Notes: a model not told the origin generated them from the sequence alone. 64,000 nt of DNA from Clostridia bacterium (GCA_017407995.1 JAFQVM010000031.1:1-64000); one strand, 5' to 3'. Shown: positions 45,203 through 53,609, numbered from the stretch's first letter. Program-made: numbers and translations.

Positions 45203-45231
45203 ATTTTACTCCTACGAAGCTTTTTTTTCAA
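45203..45231 (-). promoter_or_regulatory. Promoter of the XRE-cupin/acyl-CoA synthetase operon
   Basis: Minus-strand TTGAAA (45226-45231), exact 17-bp spacer, TAAAAT (45203-45208). A small palindrome CCGATAAAACATCGG (45238-45252) lies 6 bp upstream of the -35 and could be an operator. The rest of this gap to zapA (45150-45479) shows nothing else. Confidence 0.6.
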
Positions 45232-45479
45232 GACTTACCGATAAAACATCGGCAAATAAAATTAATTTTCCTGAATTTATGCAAAAAAATATCTGTCAGA
45301 CTTTGCTTATGTGGTAATTGCAACCAAATATCCACCCTCATTTTTCAGCATTTTACCGTTTTTTACGCCAAACAAATAAACTTTTTTAAAAAGCCTTTAT
45401 TCTTTAAGATTTCTATTGTATAATAAAATAGTAAAAATGTGCGCTGTAACAATTAAGCGCAAAAGAGAGGGTCTTAAAG

Positions 45480-45818
45480 ATGGAGAAAAATAAAGTCAAA
45501 TTAAGCATCTGCGGTTCAGATTATATCATCAGCACTGAGGAAGATGTCAAATACATGCTTGAGCTCGGCGACGAATTGGACACCAGACTGGGCAAAATAA
45601 TCAGAGAAAATCCCCGTATTTCAATAACACAGGCAGCCGTTCTCGCTGCACTTGAATATGCTGATGCTGAGAAGAAAGCCGCTCAGACAGCTGAAAATCT
45701 TCGCTCACAGATTCAGGAATACCTTGAGGATTCCGCCAGAGCAAGAACAGATGCAGAAATATCAAAGCGTGAGGCAGAGAGACTTTCAAAGGAACTCGCC
45801 GCATACAGAAACAAGTGA
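45480..45818 (+). CDS. zapA: Cell division protein ZapA
   Basis: 112 residues. The N-terminal VKLSICGSDYIISTEEDVKY and the long C-terminal coiled coil (AEKKAAQTAENLRSQIQEYL, EISKREAERLSKELAAYRNK) are typical of ZapA, which bundles FtsZ protofilaments at mid-cell. Start at ATG 45480 after GAGAGGG. A TATAAT at 45419-45424 may be its -10. Its stop overlaps the next gene's start by 4 bp, so the two are coupled. Confidence 0.92.
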   Translation: MEKNKVKLSICGSDYIISTEEDVKYMLELGDELDTRLGKIIRENPRISITQAAVLAALEYADAEKKAAQTAENLRSQIQEYLEDSARARTDAEISKREAERLSKELAAYRNK

Positions 45819-47884
45819 AACATAGCATGACAAAGTCGAAACCCGAAATACTTGCTCCTGCAGGCTCATTTGAATCGCTTATCGCCGCAGTTCGCTGCGG
45901 TGCTGATGCCGTGTATCTCGGAGGCAGAGAGTTAAACGCACGCCGCAATGCCGCAAACTTCAGCGACGAGGAATTGGCTCAAGCTGTCGAATACTGCCAT
46001 GCACGTGGAGCAAAGGTATATGTTGCGCTCAATACCCTTGTGCGTGACGATGAAATCAAAACGGCCATGAAAGCCATAGAGTGCGCCTGCAACATCAAAG
46101 CAGACGCACTTATTTTACAGGATATCGGTTTAGCCTCTCTTGCTCAGAAAGCGGCTCCCGATATGCCGTTGCACGCCTCAACACAGATGTCTGTTCAGAC
46201 GTTGGACGGCATCAAGCTTTTGGGGGACCTCGGTTTTTGCAGAGCCGTGCTTCCACGTGAACTTTCAAAAAGAGAAATAGAGATTATAGCAAAAGATTCA
46301 CCCATTGAGCTGGAAATGTTCGTCCACGGAGCACTGTGCATGTGCCTTTCGGGTCAATGTCTGTTAAGTGCCGTGCTCGGCTCCCGCAGCGGAAACAGAG
46401 GACTGTGCGCACAGCCGTGCCGCCTGCCTTTTACATGCGAAAACGGAACAGGACACGATTTGAGCTTAAAGGATATGTCGCTCGTTGAAAATTTAAAAGA
46501 ACTTTCGGATATAGGAATAGCATCTTTTAAAATAGAGGGCCGTATGAAGCGACCCGAATATGTAGCCGCCTCTGTCACCGCCTGCCGCTCAAGCCTTGAC
46601 TCAAAAGACCCTAAAGAATATGAACACGCTCTTGAATCCGTTTTTTCACGTTCAGGCTTTACATCAGGGTATTATGACAGCAAGCTCGGAAGAGATATGT
46701 TTGGTATTCGCCGCAAGGAGGACGTAACAGCCGCAAAGGATGTTCTCCAGCCTCTCGCTGCACTCTACGACGGTGAAAAGCCGCTTATAAAAGTTGATAT
46801 GAAGTTTACTGCAAGGGATGACAGCCCCGCAGGACTCACCGTCACGGCAAAAGACAAGACAGCAAAAGTCGTTGCCGAAAACCTGCCGCAAAAGGCTTTG
46901 AACCGTTCGGTAACAGGTGAAGAAATCTCCGCACGCCTTGCAAAATGCGGTTCTACACAGTTTTTTGCAGGAAATATAGAAACAGCAATTGACGACGGAT
47001 TATATATCAGTGCAGCTGAAATCAATGCGCTGCGGCGTCAAGCCCTCGAAAAACTTGAAGAAAAAATATCCGCAAAGCCCGATATGCCTTTCTATGCACC
47101 CGATTTAAACATTGTGCGCAGACAAGGCAAAAACAGAGGCTTTGTAATAAGGGTTAAAAATGCAAATCAGCTGCCCACAGATTTGAGCGGTGTACGCAGG
47201 GTAGTTTTACCTCCTGATACCCCCGCAGAAATAATTTTAAAACTTAAAGCTCTGAAAATCCAGCCCGCAGCGGAAGTACCTGTCGCTATATTCGGCGGTG
47301 CGAAAAGAGTTTATGACTCGCTCATAAAAGCAAAACAAAACGGCATTTCGCTTGCCGCTGTTGGCAATCTGGACGGTGTCGCCATTGCAAAAAAGGCAGG
47401 CATGAGCGTGTGTGCCCTGTCGGGAATCAATGCCTTTAACAGCTTTTCTCTTGACAGGCTGAAATTCTTAGGAGTAACAGATGTCATACTTTCAACCGAG
47501 CTCAAACTTACCCAGTGCTCGGCTCTCGGCAGCACATTACCCAGAGGTGTTTTCGCCTACGGCAGAATTCCCCTTATGCAAGTAAGAAACTGTCCTGTAA
47601 AAAACGGCAAGACTTGCACCGAATGTAAGCAGACAGGTTCAATAACCGACAGGATGGGCATAAACTTCCCGATAGAATGTAGCGCATACGGGTCAACTGT
47701 TCTAAACAGCGTACCCCTGATACTTTCAGACAAACAAGCACAGTTTAACTTTGCAGACTTCTCTCTTCTTCGGTTTACAACCGAAACCAAAGAGCAATGT
47801 GAAACTGTACTGAACAACTATAGAAAAGGAACATCACCCGAATCCGACTTTACCCGAGGACTCGCTTTTCGTGGAGTCGAATAA
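45815..47884 (+). CDS. U32 family peptidase/collagenase-like protein
   Basis: About 689 residues. The start is GTG 45815, which overlaps the zapA stop; ATG 45827 is an alternative. The U32 signature is visible as ELEMFVHGALCMCLSGQCLL near residue 168 with GNRGLCAQPCRLPF near 195, preceded by LAPAGSFESLIAAVRCGADA. The C-terminal half is a DUF3656-type domain. U32 proteins include RlhA, which hydroxylates 23S rRNA, and enzymes in tRNA/ubiquinone modification, so a peptidase role is not certain. Common partner order zapA-U32 in Firmicutes supports the calls. Confidence 0.92.
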   Translation: MKHSMTKSKPEILAPAGSFESLIAAVRCGADAVYLGGRELNARRNAANFSDEELAQAVEYCHARGAKVYVALNTLVRDDEIKTAMKAIECACNIKADALILQDIGLASLAQKAAPDMPLHASTQMSVQTLDGIKLLGDLGFCRAVLPRELSKREIEIIAKDSPIELEMFVHGALCMCLSGQCLLSAVLGSRSGNRGLCAQPCRLPFTCENGTGHDLSLKDMSLVENLKELSDIGIASFKIEGRMKRPEYVAASVTACRSSLDSKDPKEYEHALESVFSRSGFTSGYYDSKLGRDMFGIRRKEDVTAAKDVLQPLAALYDGEKPLIKVDMKFTARDDSPAGLTVTAKDKTAKVVAENLPQKALNRSVTGEEISARLAKCGSTQFFAGNIETAIDDGLYISAAEINALRRQALEKLEEKISAKPDMPFYAPDLNIVRRQGKNRGFVIRVKNANQLPTDLSGVRRVVLPPDTPAEIILKLKALKIQPAAEVPVAIFGGAKRVYDSLIKAKQNGISLAAVGNLDGVAIAKKAGMSVCALSGINAFNSFSLDRLKFLGVTDVILSTELKLTQCSALGSTLPRGVFAYGRIPLMQVRNCPVKNGKTCTECKQTGSITDRMGINFPIECSAYGSTVLNSVPLILSDKQAQFNFADFSLLRFTTETKEQCETVLNNYRKGTSPESDFTRGLAFRGVE

Positions 47885-47901
47885 CAGAAAGGACGATATT
47901 C

Positions 47902-48345
47902 ATGCAAACCCTTAAAATGAAAAAAGTGCGTGAAAACGCAATCATCCCGAAAAGAGCTACGCAGGGAAGTGCAGGGCTTGACCTGTGCGCATGTATTGAA
48001 GAACCGCTCACCGTCAAAGCAGGCGAACGTGCTGTAATACCCTCAGGCATAGCAATAGCACTTGACAGCAATGAGATTGTAGCTCTTGTATTCGCTCGCA
48101 GCGGCCTTGCGATAAAACACGGCATATCACTTTCAAACTCCGTAGGAGTTATTGACAGTGACTACAGAGGTGAAATCTGCGTAGGCATAATCAACACCTC
48201 CCGTGAGGATTATACAATCAACCCCAACGAGCGCATAGCACAGCTTGTGCTGACACCCGTAATACCCGCAGAACCGATTGAGGTCGATGACCTTGATGAA
48301 ACCGAGAGAGGCGTCGGCGGCTTTGGCTCTACCGGCAGACAATAA
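47902..48345 (+). CDS. dut: Deoxyuridine 5'-triphosphate nucleotidohydrolase (dUTPase)
   Basis: 147 residues. The five dUTPase motifs are clear: SAGLDLCA, FARSGLAIKHGI, GVIDSDYRGEICVG, NERIAQLVL and the C-terminal P-loop-like RGVGGFGSTGR. A homotrimeric enzyme that splits dUTP to dUMP, keeping uracil out of DNA. An AAAGGACG site precedes the ATG. It closes the zapA-U32 operon. Its biological partner, a uracil-DNA glycosylase, is at 27702. Confidence 0.97.
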   Translation: MQTLKMKKVRENAIIPKRATQGSAGLDLCACIEEPLTVKAGERAVIPSGIAIALDSNEIVALVFARSGLAIKHGISLSNSVGVIDSDYRGEICVGIINTSREDYTINPNERIAQLVLTPVIPAEPIEVDDLDETERGVGGFGSTGRQ

Positions 48346-48350
48346 AATAA

Positions 48351-48388
48351 AAAAGCGGTGTTTCCAACAGATGGAAACGCCGCTTTTT
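48351..48388 (+). terminator. Terminator of dut
   Basis: The stem AAAAGCGGTGTTTCC/GGAAACGCCGCTTTT (one G-T pair) is followed by TTTATAA on the plus strand. Confidence 0.85.
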
Positions 48389-48403
48389 TATAACTGTATT
48401 ATT

Positions 48404-48499
48404 TCACCACTGTTTTAATTTAAAAAACATCACAACGCCGACAACAGCAGTAACCAAAACGGTACCTACTGCAACAAAAACCTTAAATCCTTTGCTCAT
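48404..48499 (-). CDS. 31-residue single-span membrane protein
   Basis: On the minus strand an ATG at 48499 with AGAGGTG 7 nt upstream opens a 31-residue frame with MSKGFKVFVAVGTVLVTAVV followed by GVVMFFKLKQW. It is one transmembrane helix with short basic ends. The ribosome binding site lies just after the pncB stop, so it would be translated from the pncB message. Function unknown, and being so short it could be chance, but frame, site and hydrophobicity agree. Confidence 0.55.
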   Translation of the reverse strand: MSKGFKVFVAVGTVLVTAVVGVVMFFKLKQW

Positions 48500-48514
48500 A
48501 AATATACACCTCTG

Positions 48515-49972
48515 TCAAATTTTACCGTTAGCAGCAAGCAGACGCTGTTTTTCGTCCCAAAGCTCCTGAGAAAGGTCAACAAAGTAGTTGTGAGGATTCT
48601 CAAAACGCAGGACCTCATCCCACAGAGTATCAATCTGCTCAGAGCAATACTTTCTTATAGTTTCAAGCGGCGGACATTCGTATATGAACTCACCGTCTTT
48701 GAAAAGCTGTACCATCAACGGCTTTGCAACGTAGTTTTCCGCTGTCTTACGCTTCCACGTAAAGTTCGGGTCAAACAGTTCATACGGCTTACTGTCATCC
48801 ACAACCTCACGGTTGAGCGTAACAAGGTCAGCTATAGCCTTTCCTGTCTCCTTATCAAACAGTCTCCACGGCTTTTTAAAGCAAGGAGTTGTTATCTTCG
48901 TGACATTCTCGCTGAGTTTGATTTTCGGCTCAATCTTACCGTCTTTCTCAATAGCGACAAGCTTATAAACACCGCCGAGAGTCGGACTTGAAGACGAGGT
49001 AATCAGTCTTTCACCGACGCCGAAAGAATCGACCGCCGCACCCTGCAAAAGCATATCACGGATTATATATTCGTCCAAGGAGTTAGACGCAACAATTTTA
49101 CAGTCTTCAAAACCTGCTTCATCAAGCATTTTTCGTGCCTTACGTGAAAGATAGGTTATATCGCCGCTGTCTATTCTTATGCCCTTGGGTCTGAAACCTC
49201 TGGGCAAAACCTCTCTCTTAAATGCCTCAATAGCGTTGGGAACACCCGACTTTAATGTATTATAAGTGTCAACCAGCAAGGTGCAGTCGCTTGGATACTC
49301 ACGGGCATAGGCGCAAAAAGCATCGAGCTCGCTGTCAAAAAGCTGTACCCAACTGTGAGCCATCGTTCCGAGTGCCGGCACTCCGAACATCTCATCGGAA
49401 ATCGTACAGGCTGTTCCTACACAGCCGCCTATATACGCTGCACGTGCTCCGTAAACCGCAGCATCAAAGCCCTGTGCACGCCTTGAACCGAACTCCATTA
49501 TAGCCCGTCCTTTTGCTGCTCTGACTATACGGTTCGCCTTGGTTGCAATAAGACTTTGATGGTTTATGCAAAGCAAAACCATGGTCTCTATAAACTGAGC
49601 CTGAATCATCGGGCCTTTGACTGTCACAATAGGCTCACCTGGGAAAATCGGAGTTCCCTCCGGCACAGCATAGACATCGCAGGAAAACTTAAAGTTTTCA
49701 AGATAGTCGAGAAAGTCCTGCGAAAATCCCCTTGAACGCAGATATTCTATATCATCCTTTGTAAAAGACAAATTTTTCAGATAATCGCACAGCTGCTCGA
49801 CGCCTGCCATTATAACGTATCCGCCGGAATCGGGAACTGTCCTGAAAAACATATCGAAATATGCAGTTTTATCTCCCATACCGTTTTTAAGATACCCGTT
49901 AGCCATTGTCAGCTCATAAAAATCAACAAGCATGGTCAGGTTTCGTTCATAAGAAACATTGCTTTTTTCCAT
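48515..49972 (-). CDS. pncB: Nicotinate phosphoribosyltransferase
   Basis: 485 residues, starting with ERNLTMLVDFYELTMANGYL and having the family motifs EFGSRRAQGFDAAVYGARAA, GTMAHSWVQLF, LVDTYNTLKSGVPNAI and the phosphoribosyl-binding RIDSGDITYLSRKARKML and VASNSLDEYII. It makes nicotinate mononucleotide from nicotinate and PRPP in NAD salvage. AAAGGGATG precedes the ATG. Two palindromes lie upstream at 50042-50101, and a 31-residue ORF lies downstream. Confidence 0.96.
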   Translation of the reverse strand: MEKSNVSYERNLTMLVDFYELTMANGYLKNGMGDKTAYFDMFFRTVPDSGGYVIMAGVEQLCDYLKNLSFTKDDIEYLRSRGFSQDFLDYLENFKFSCDVYAVPEGTPIFPGEPIVTVKGPMIQAQFIETMVLLCINHQSLIATKANRIVRAAKGRAIMEFGSRRAQGFDAAVYGARAAYIGGCVGTACTISDEMFGVPALGTMAHSWVQLFDSELDAFCAYAREYPSDCTLLVDTYNTLKSGVPNAIEAFKREVLPRGFRPKGIRIDSGDITYLSRKARKMLDEAGFEDCKIVASNSLDEYIIRDMLLQGAAVDSFGVGERLITSSSSPTLGGVYKLVAIEKDGKIEPKIKLSENVTKITTPCFKKPWRLFDKETGKAIADLVTLNREVVDDSKPYELFDPNFTWKRKTAENYVAKPLMVQLFKDGEFIYECPPLETIRKYCSEQIDTLWDEVLRFENPHNYFVDLSQELWDEKQRLLAANGKI

Positions 49973-50041
49973 AGTTTCATCCCTTTTCCGGCAGCGAATT
50001 ACTCCACTGCCAATGTGCTATATCTTTGCTTTACAATATAA

Positions 50042-50075
50042 ATTATTGCATAAATTTTTACAGTAATGCAATAAT
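50042..50075. promoter_or_regulatory. Inverted repeat upstream of pncB
   Basis: Perfect 10-bp arms ATTATTGCAT and ATGCAATAAT separated by 14 bp, about 70 bp upstream of pncB. It may be an operator for an NAD-metabolism regulator; the exact regulator is not recognised. Confidence 0.5.
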
Positions 50076-50079
50076 AATT

Positions 50080-50101
50080 TCAAAAGATAATTACCTTTTG
50101 A
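50080..50101. promoter_or_regulatory. Second inverted repeat upstream of pncB
   Basis: Arms TCAAAAG and CTTTTGA separated by 8 bp, 4 bp after the first palindrome. Confidence 0.45.
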
Positions 50102-50147
50102 TAAAACATTTTTCGTTTCACTATATCAATTATTTATTGCAAATATC

Positions 50148-50176
50148 TTGAAAAAATATTTTTGCTGTGTTATAAT
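50148..50176 (+). promoter_or_regulatory. Promoter of the small XRE gene
   Basis: TTGAAA (50148-50153), exact 17-bp spacer, TATAAT (50171-50176). The transcript would have an untranslated leader of about 125 nt, in which I see no known riboswitch. Confidence 0.75.
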
Positions 50177-50308
50177 GCAAAAAAGTCAAGTTTTTCCAAA
50201 AGATACTAAAAGTATACAAAACATTACATCTTGTAAAACTTTTCGTATTATTGTTTAGGTGAAATCTGCTGGTTAGGCGGCGGTTTTAACATATAGGAGG
50301 TAGAGAAT

Positions 50309-50548
50309 ATGAGAATAAGAAAGCAGGCTCTCGGCGACAGAAACATTATAGGCGCAAAAATCGAACAGAAGAGAAAGAGTATCGGAATGAAGCAGAAGGA
50401 CCTTCTTACCCAGCTTCAGATTAAGGGAATCGACCTTAACGCATCAGGTCTTTCCAAGCTTGAAGGACAGCTCCGTTACGTTACTGATTTTGAACTCAAA
50501 GCAATCTCAGAAGTGCTCGGAATGACATACGAAGAGCTTCTCGGTTAA
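50309..50548 (+). CDS. Small XRE-family helix-turn-helix protein
   Basis: 79 residues, essentially one Cro/CI-type helix-turn-helix: IIGAKIEQKRKSIGMKQKDL, then LTQLQIKGIDLNASGLSKLE, QLRYVTDFELKAISEVL, TYEELLG. The whole protein is one domain with no ligand-binding part. A perfect TAGGAGG precedes the ATG. Target genes unknown; not obviously part of a phage or toxin-antitoxin pair here. Confidence 0.88.
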   Translation: MRIRKQALGDRNIIGAKIEQKRKSIGMKQKDLLTQLQIKGIDLNASGLSKLEGQLRYVTDFELKAISEVLGMTYEELLG

Positions 50549-50558
50549 TTTGATTTTT

Positions 50559-50594
50559 AAAGAAAGAACTGTATTGAATACAGTTCTTTCTTTT
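50559..50594. terminator. Terminator between the XRE gene and the zinc-ribbon gene
   Basis: A near-perfect palindrome (AAAGAAAGAACTGTAT with AATACAGTTCTTTCTTT) lies between convergent genes, then TTATA on the plus strand. Confidence 0.8.
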
Positions 50595-50600
50595 TATACC

Positions 50601-51278
50601 TTAATTCTTATTGAGCTTCACAACATATGCAACTGCTTCGCACAGTACTGAAAAAGATACGAAGGCGCACATTGTTATAAGCGACCATTTCAGGTCAACT
50701 GCGCCAAACATATTTGTGTCAAATATAACCTCAACGCAGATAAGGAAAACTGCTATCTCAGCTGAGATGAGCGCAGGTAAATGGACACCCTTTGCGATAC
50801 CTTTCGAAACCAGAACCGAAGTCACCGCAACCAGTGCACAGACTACCAGGCAAAGCGGTACAGCGTAGCTGTAATACCAATCGATTATTCCCATCATCTT
50901 CGCTATATACAAAAGATACAGCGAGAGCGTCACAAAACATATAACAGCAGTGACTGTAGGCGGGGTTATACGCAGCACAGGAAGCACCAGGAATACCCAC
51001 GCAACAGCGATTGCTCCCAAAACATATCCTGCCCAAAATTTTTCACTTGAGCTCAAAAGGTTGGCAACCGTGCATATCATTGCAGGAAAAACCATCAGAG
51101 CTGTAAATATTGCGGCATAGCTTTTTGCCGTTTTAGATGCTAATCCAAAACCATATTTCTTCTTTGCAGGCTCAGTATTAACTACAGTTGCTGCAGGAGC
51201 CTGTGCCTCATTTGCTCCGCATGACGGACAGAGACCTGTACTCTCATCAAGAACTGCTCCGCACTTTGTGCAATACAT
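50601..51278 (-). CDS. Zinc-ribbon membrane protein of unknown function
   Basis: 225 residues. Residues 1-21 form a double zinc ribbon (CTKCGAV and CPSCGAN), then a Pro/Ala linker to residue about 45, then six hydrophobic segments including YAAIFTALMVFPAMICTVA, FWAGYVLGAIAVAWVFLVL, TAVICFVTLSLYLLYIAK, YAVPLCLVVCALVAVTSVL and LITMCAFVSFSVLCEAVAY. Cytosolic zinc ribbon plus membrane anchor is common in Firmicutes and unknown in function. It converges on the XRE gene. Confidence 0.75.
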   Translation of the reverse strand: MYCTKCGAVLDESTGLCPSCGANEAQAPAATVVNTEPAKKKYGFGLASKTAKSYAAIFTALMVFPAMICTVANLLSSSEKFWAGYVLGAIAVAWVFLVLPVLRITPPTVTAVICFVTLSLYLLYIAKMMGIIDWYYSYAVPLCLVVCALVAVTSVLVSKGIAKGVHLPALISAEIAVFLICVEVIFDTNMFGAVDLKWSLITMCAFVSFSVLCEAVAYVVKLNKN

Positions 51279-51362
51279 AAAAACACCCCTTATATATAAA
51301 GTTTGAAAATTTGCTTAGCTTTATATTATCACATAAGGCAAAAAAAAACAATCCTTTAAATC

Positions 51363-51643
51363 TTAGGGTGACGGAAGTTGAACACAATACGGTTTTGGAA
51401 GCCGTATTTGCACCAACTCATCGTTAAAAATCCTCGGAATACGAAAGTATTCCTGCGGTTTTTGCCTCAATTTGGCACAAATCCGTCATTACAAAACTGC
51501 GCAGCACCCAAAACACAAAAGTTTTTGTGCTGTCGGGTGTTTCTCCGGCGAGGGCATACTGACGTATGGCAAGCCGAAAAATGCACGACAGTGCGAGAAA
51601 TCTTGCGTTTTGGGCGTATCGAGTTCGACTCCCGCCACCCTAA
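51363..51643. repeat. 281-bp inverted-repeat element with tRNA-like ends (MITE-like candidate)
   Basis: Two 21-bp ends (51363-51383 and 51623-51643) are inverted copies matching at 18 of 21 positions, starting TTAGGGTG and ending CACCCTAA. The right end reads GTTCGACTCCCGCCACCCTA, like a tRNA T-loop and acceptor strand, and pairs with the left end like an acceptor stem. The interior has several hairpins (AATACGG/CCGTATT at 51386-51408, GGAATAC/GTATTCC at 51434-51451, CACAAAA/TTTTGTG near 51521, CATAC/GTATG near 51560) and no convincing gene. No target-site duplication was found. It could be a non-autonomous repeat or a structured RNA gene. Confidence 0.55.
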
Positions 51644-51675
51644 ACAAATTTTAAAGAAAGCGTGTACAACACATT

Positions 51676-52116
51676 ATGAAAATACTTATCGATGCCGACG
51701 GCTGTCCTGTAGTTGACATAAGCATAGAGGTAGCTAAAGAGTATGACACAGAGTGTATCATACTCTGCGACACCGCACACTTTTTTGAGCGTAGCGGTGC
51801 GAGCACAATAACTGTATCAAAGGGTGCTGACAGCGTAGATTTTAAAATTGTAAATCTTCTGCAAAAGGGCGATATCGTCGTAACACAGGACTACGGACTT
51901 GCAGCGATGTGTCTTGCTAAAGATGCTTTTGCCATAAACCAAAACGGATTGATTTTTGATACCCATAATATCGATTCATTACTCAACTCCCGATACAACG
52001 CTAAAAAAGTACGAGCCGCCGGAGGCAGAATAAAAGGGCCGTCTAAAAGACGACCCGAACAGGACAAAGATTTTAGAGAATCACTATGCAAGCTATGTAA
52101 AAATCACAGCAGATGA
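51676..52116 (+). CDS. UPF0178/YaiI-family protein
   Basis: 146 residues. The DUF188 (YaiI/YqxD) family is recognised by KILIDADGCPVVDI at the N-terminus, TVSKGADSVDFKIVNLL, GDIVVTQDYGLAAMCLAK and IDSLLNSRYNAKKVRAAGGR. These are PIN-domain-like proteins of unknown role. The ribosome binding site is weak (AAAGAAAG). The last 13 bp overlap the end of asnA from the opposite strand. Confidence 0.9.
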   Translation: MKILIDADGCPVVDISIEVAKEYDTECIILCDTAHFFERSGASTITVSKGADSVDFKIVNLLQKGDIVVTQDYGLAAMCLAKDAFAINQNGLIFDTHNIDSLLNSRYNAKKVRAAGGRIKGPSKRRPEQDKDFRESLCKLCKNHSR

Positions 52117-53111
52117 ATTCCGTTTTCGTTGCACATTTTAATTGTATCTTCAGGCCAGATAGAGGCTTGAACCTCGCCGACATGAGCTTTACCGAGCAAG
52201 AATATACACATGCGTGATTGGCCGATTCCGCCGCCCATAGTAAGAGGCAATTCATTGTTCAGAAGTGCCTTCTGGAACGGAAGCTCTGCTCGCTCAGGAC
52301 ATCCACGCTCATCGAGCTGTCTTTTAAGTGCAGCCGCATCAACTCTGATGCCCATACTCGAAAGTTCCAAAGCCATATCTATAACAGGATAGTATACTAT
52401 TATATCTCCGTTAAGGCTCCAATCGTCATAGTCGGGAGCACGGCCGTCATGAATCTTGCCCGAACGCAGTTTTCCGCCTATCTGCATAATGAAAACCGCA
52501 CCCTTGTCACGGGCAATAGCGTTTTCACGCTCCTTGGAGCTAAGGTCAGGATACATATCCTCAAGCTCCTGAGTGGTGACAAAGAAGATATCCTCAGGCA
52601 AAACCTTGCCGATAAAATCATATTCTTGCGCCACGTAGTCCTCTGTGTTTTTAAGAGAACGGTATATCGCTCTGACGGCTGATTTTAGAGTTTCTTCATT
52701 TCGCTCTTCAGCGGTGATTATCTTCTCCCAGTCCCACTGGTCAACAAATATAGAATGAATATTATCAGTATCCTCATCACGGCGTATAGCGTTCATATCG
52801 GTATACAGACCCTCACCCGGCTCAAAGCCGTATACAGCGAGTGCCTGACGCTTCCACTTTGCAAGCGACTGAACTATCTCAACTTCACCGTCATAGTCCT
52901 TAATATCAAAAGATACCGGACGCTCGACTCCGTTAAGAGTATCATTAAGACCGGAATCAGAACGCACAAACAAGGGCGCAGATACACGGGTCAAATTAAG
53001 CTGATGTGCAAGGTCACGCTCGAAAAAGTCCTTTACCTTTTTAATTGCAACCTCTGTCTGTCTGATATCAAGCAGAGAACTGTAGCCGGACGGCACAAAA
53101 CTAAAATCCAT
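52104..53111 (-). CDS. asnA: Aspartate-ammonia ligase (asparagine synthetase A)
   Basis: 335 residues, starting FVPSGYSSLLDIRQTEVAIK and showing LNLTRVSAPLFVRSDSGLND, RDEDTDNIHSIFVDQWDWEK and the C-terminal PLTMGGGIGQSRMCIFLLGK of class II-synthetase-like AsnA. It makes asparagine from aspartate, ammonia and ATP. GGGAAGTG precedes the ATG. Single-gene unit. Confidence 0.96.
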   Translation of the reverse strand: MDFSFVPSGYSSLLDIRQTEVAIKKVKDFFERDLAHQLNLTRVSAPLFVRSDSGLNDTLNGVERPVSFDIKDYDGEVEIVQSLAKWKRQALAVYGFEPGEGLYTDMNAIRRDEDTDNIHSIFVDQWDWEKIITAEERNEETLKSAVRAIYRSLKNTEDYVAQEYDFIGKVLPEDIFFVTTQELEDMYPDLSSKERENAIARDKGAVFIMQIGGKLRSGKIHDGRAPDYDDWSLNGDIIVYYPVIDMALELSSMGIRVDAAALKRQLDERGCPERAELPFQKALLNNELPLTMGGGIGQSRMCIFLLGKAHVGEVQASIWPEDTIKMCNENGIHLL

Positions 53112-53218
53112 AAAAACACTTCCCAGAAATGAAACTATGCGTCTATGATACCATTATAAATGATTTTAAGCAACAAAAATTTTCAACGAATATCATTAAA
53201 AAACACGTTTAAAATATA

Positions 53219-53247
53219 TTGACAATTGTTTTTTTTTATGATAGTAT
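53219..53247 (+). promoter_or_regulatory. Promoter of the serine tRNA pair
   Basis: TTGACA (53219-53224), exact 17-bp spacer, TAGTAT (53242-53247), 17 bp before the first tRNA. Confidence 0.75.
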
Positions 53248-53263
53248 AAGTGACGCACTATAC

Positions 53264-53352
53264 GGAGAGATACCGAAGTGGTTATAACGGAACGGTCTTG
53301 AAAACCGTCGTACGGCAACGTACCGTGGGTTCGAATCCCACTCTCTCCGCCA
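53264..53352 (+). tRNA. tRNA-Ser (anticodon UGA)
   Basis: An 89-nt tRNA. Acceptor GGAGAGA pairs with TCTCTCC, with discriminator G and an encoded CCA (53350-53352). The anticodon loop CTTGAAA gives TGA. The long variable arm (GTACGGCAACGTACC) and T loop GTTCGAATC are typical of serine tRNAs. Confidence 0.96.
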
Positions 53353-53387
53353 ATGAAAATAACTAAAATTTATCATATAGTTACCAT

Positions 53388-53478
53388 GGAGAAGTACTCA
53401 AGTTGGTGACGAGGCGCCCCTGCTAAGGGCGTAGGTCGGGTAACCGGCGCGGGAGTTCGAGTCTCCCCTTCTCCGCCA
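53388..53478 (+). tRNA. tRNA-Ser (anticodon GCU)
   Basis: A 91-nt tRNA, 35 bp after the first. Acceptor GGAGAAG pairs with CTTCTCC, discriminator G, encoded CCA at the end. The anticodon loop CTGCTAA gives GCT. Long variable arm as expected for serine. Confidence 0.96.
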
Positions 53479-53517
53479 AAAATACAGGAACACCGATTGG
53501 TGTTCCTGTATTTTTTT
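53479..53517 (+). terminator. Terminator of the serine tRNA pair
   Basis: A perfect 16-bp stem (53479-53494 with 53499-53514) with loop GATT and a trailing T-run. Confidence 0.92.
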
Positions 53518-53609
53518 GATTGAGACGAGAAATCCCGTGCCGGAGGCAAATATATCTCTGAATCTAAAGCACTATATATTGATAAAATCTGTTCTTTTTT
53601 ATCAAAGTG

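Noticed and set aside
51363-51643. A normal tRNA gene (for example tRNA-Pro with UGG loop near 51398)
   Set aside because: Only the acceptor-like ends and one hairpin fit; the D arm is missing, the T arm has mismatches, no CCA follows, and about 200 nt separate the parts. No intron type explains it.
51378-51716. 112-residue plus-strand open frame in the inverted-repeat element
   Set aside because: No ribosome binding site, odd composition and overlap with strong hairpins; the frame also runs into the UPF0178 gene.
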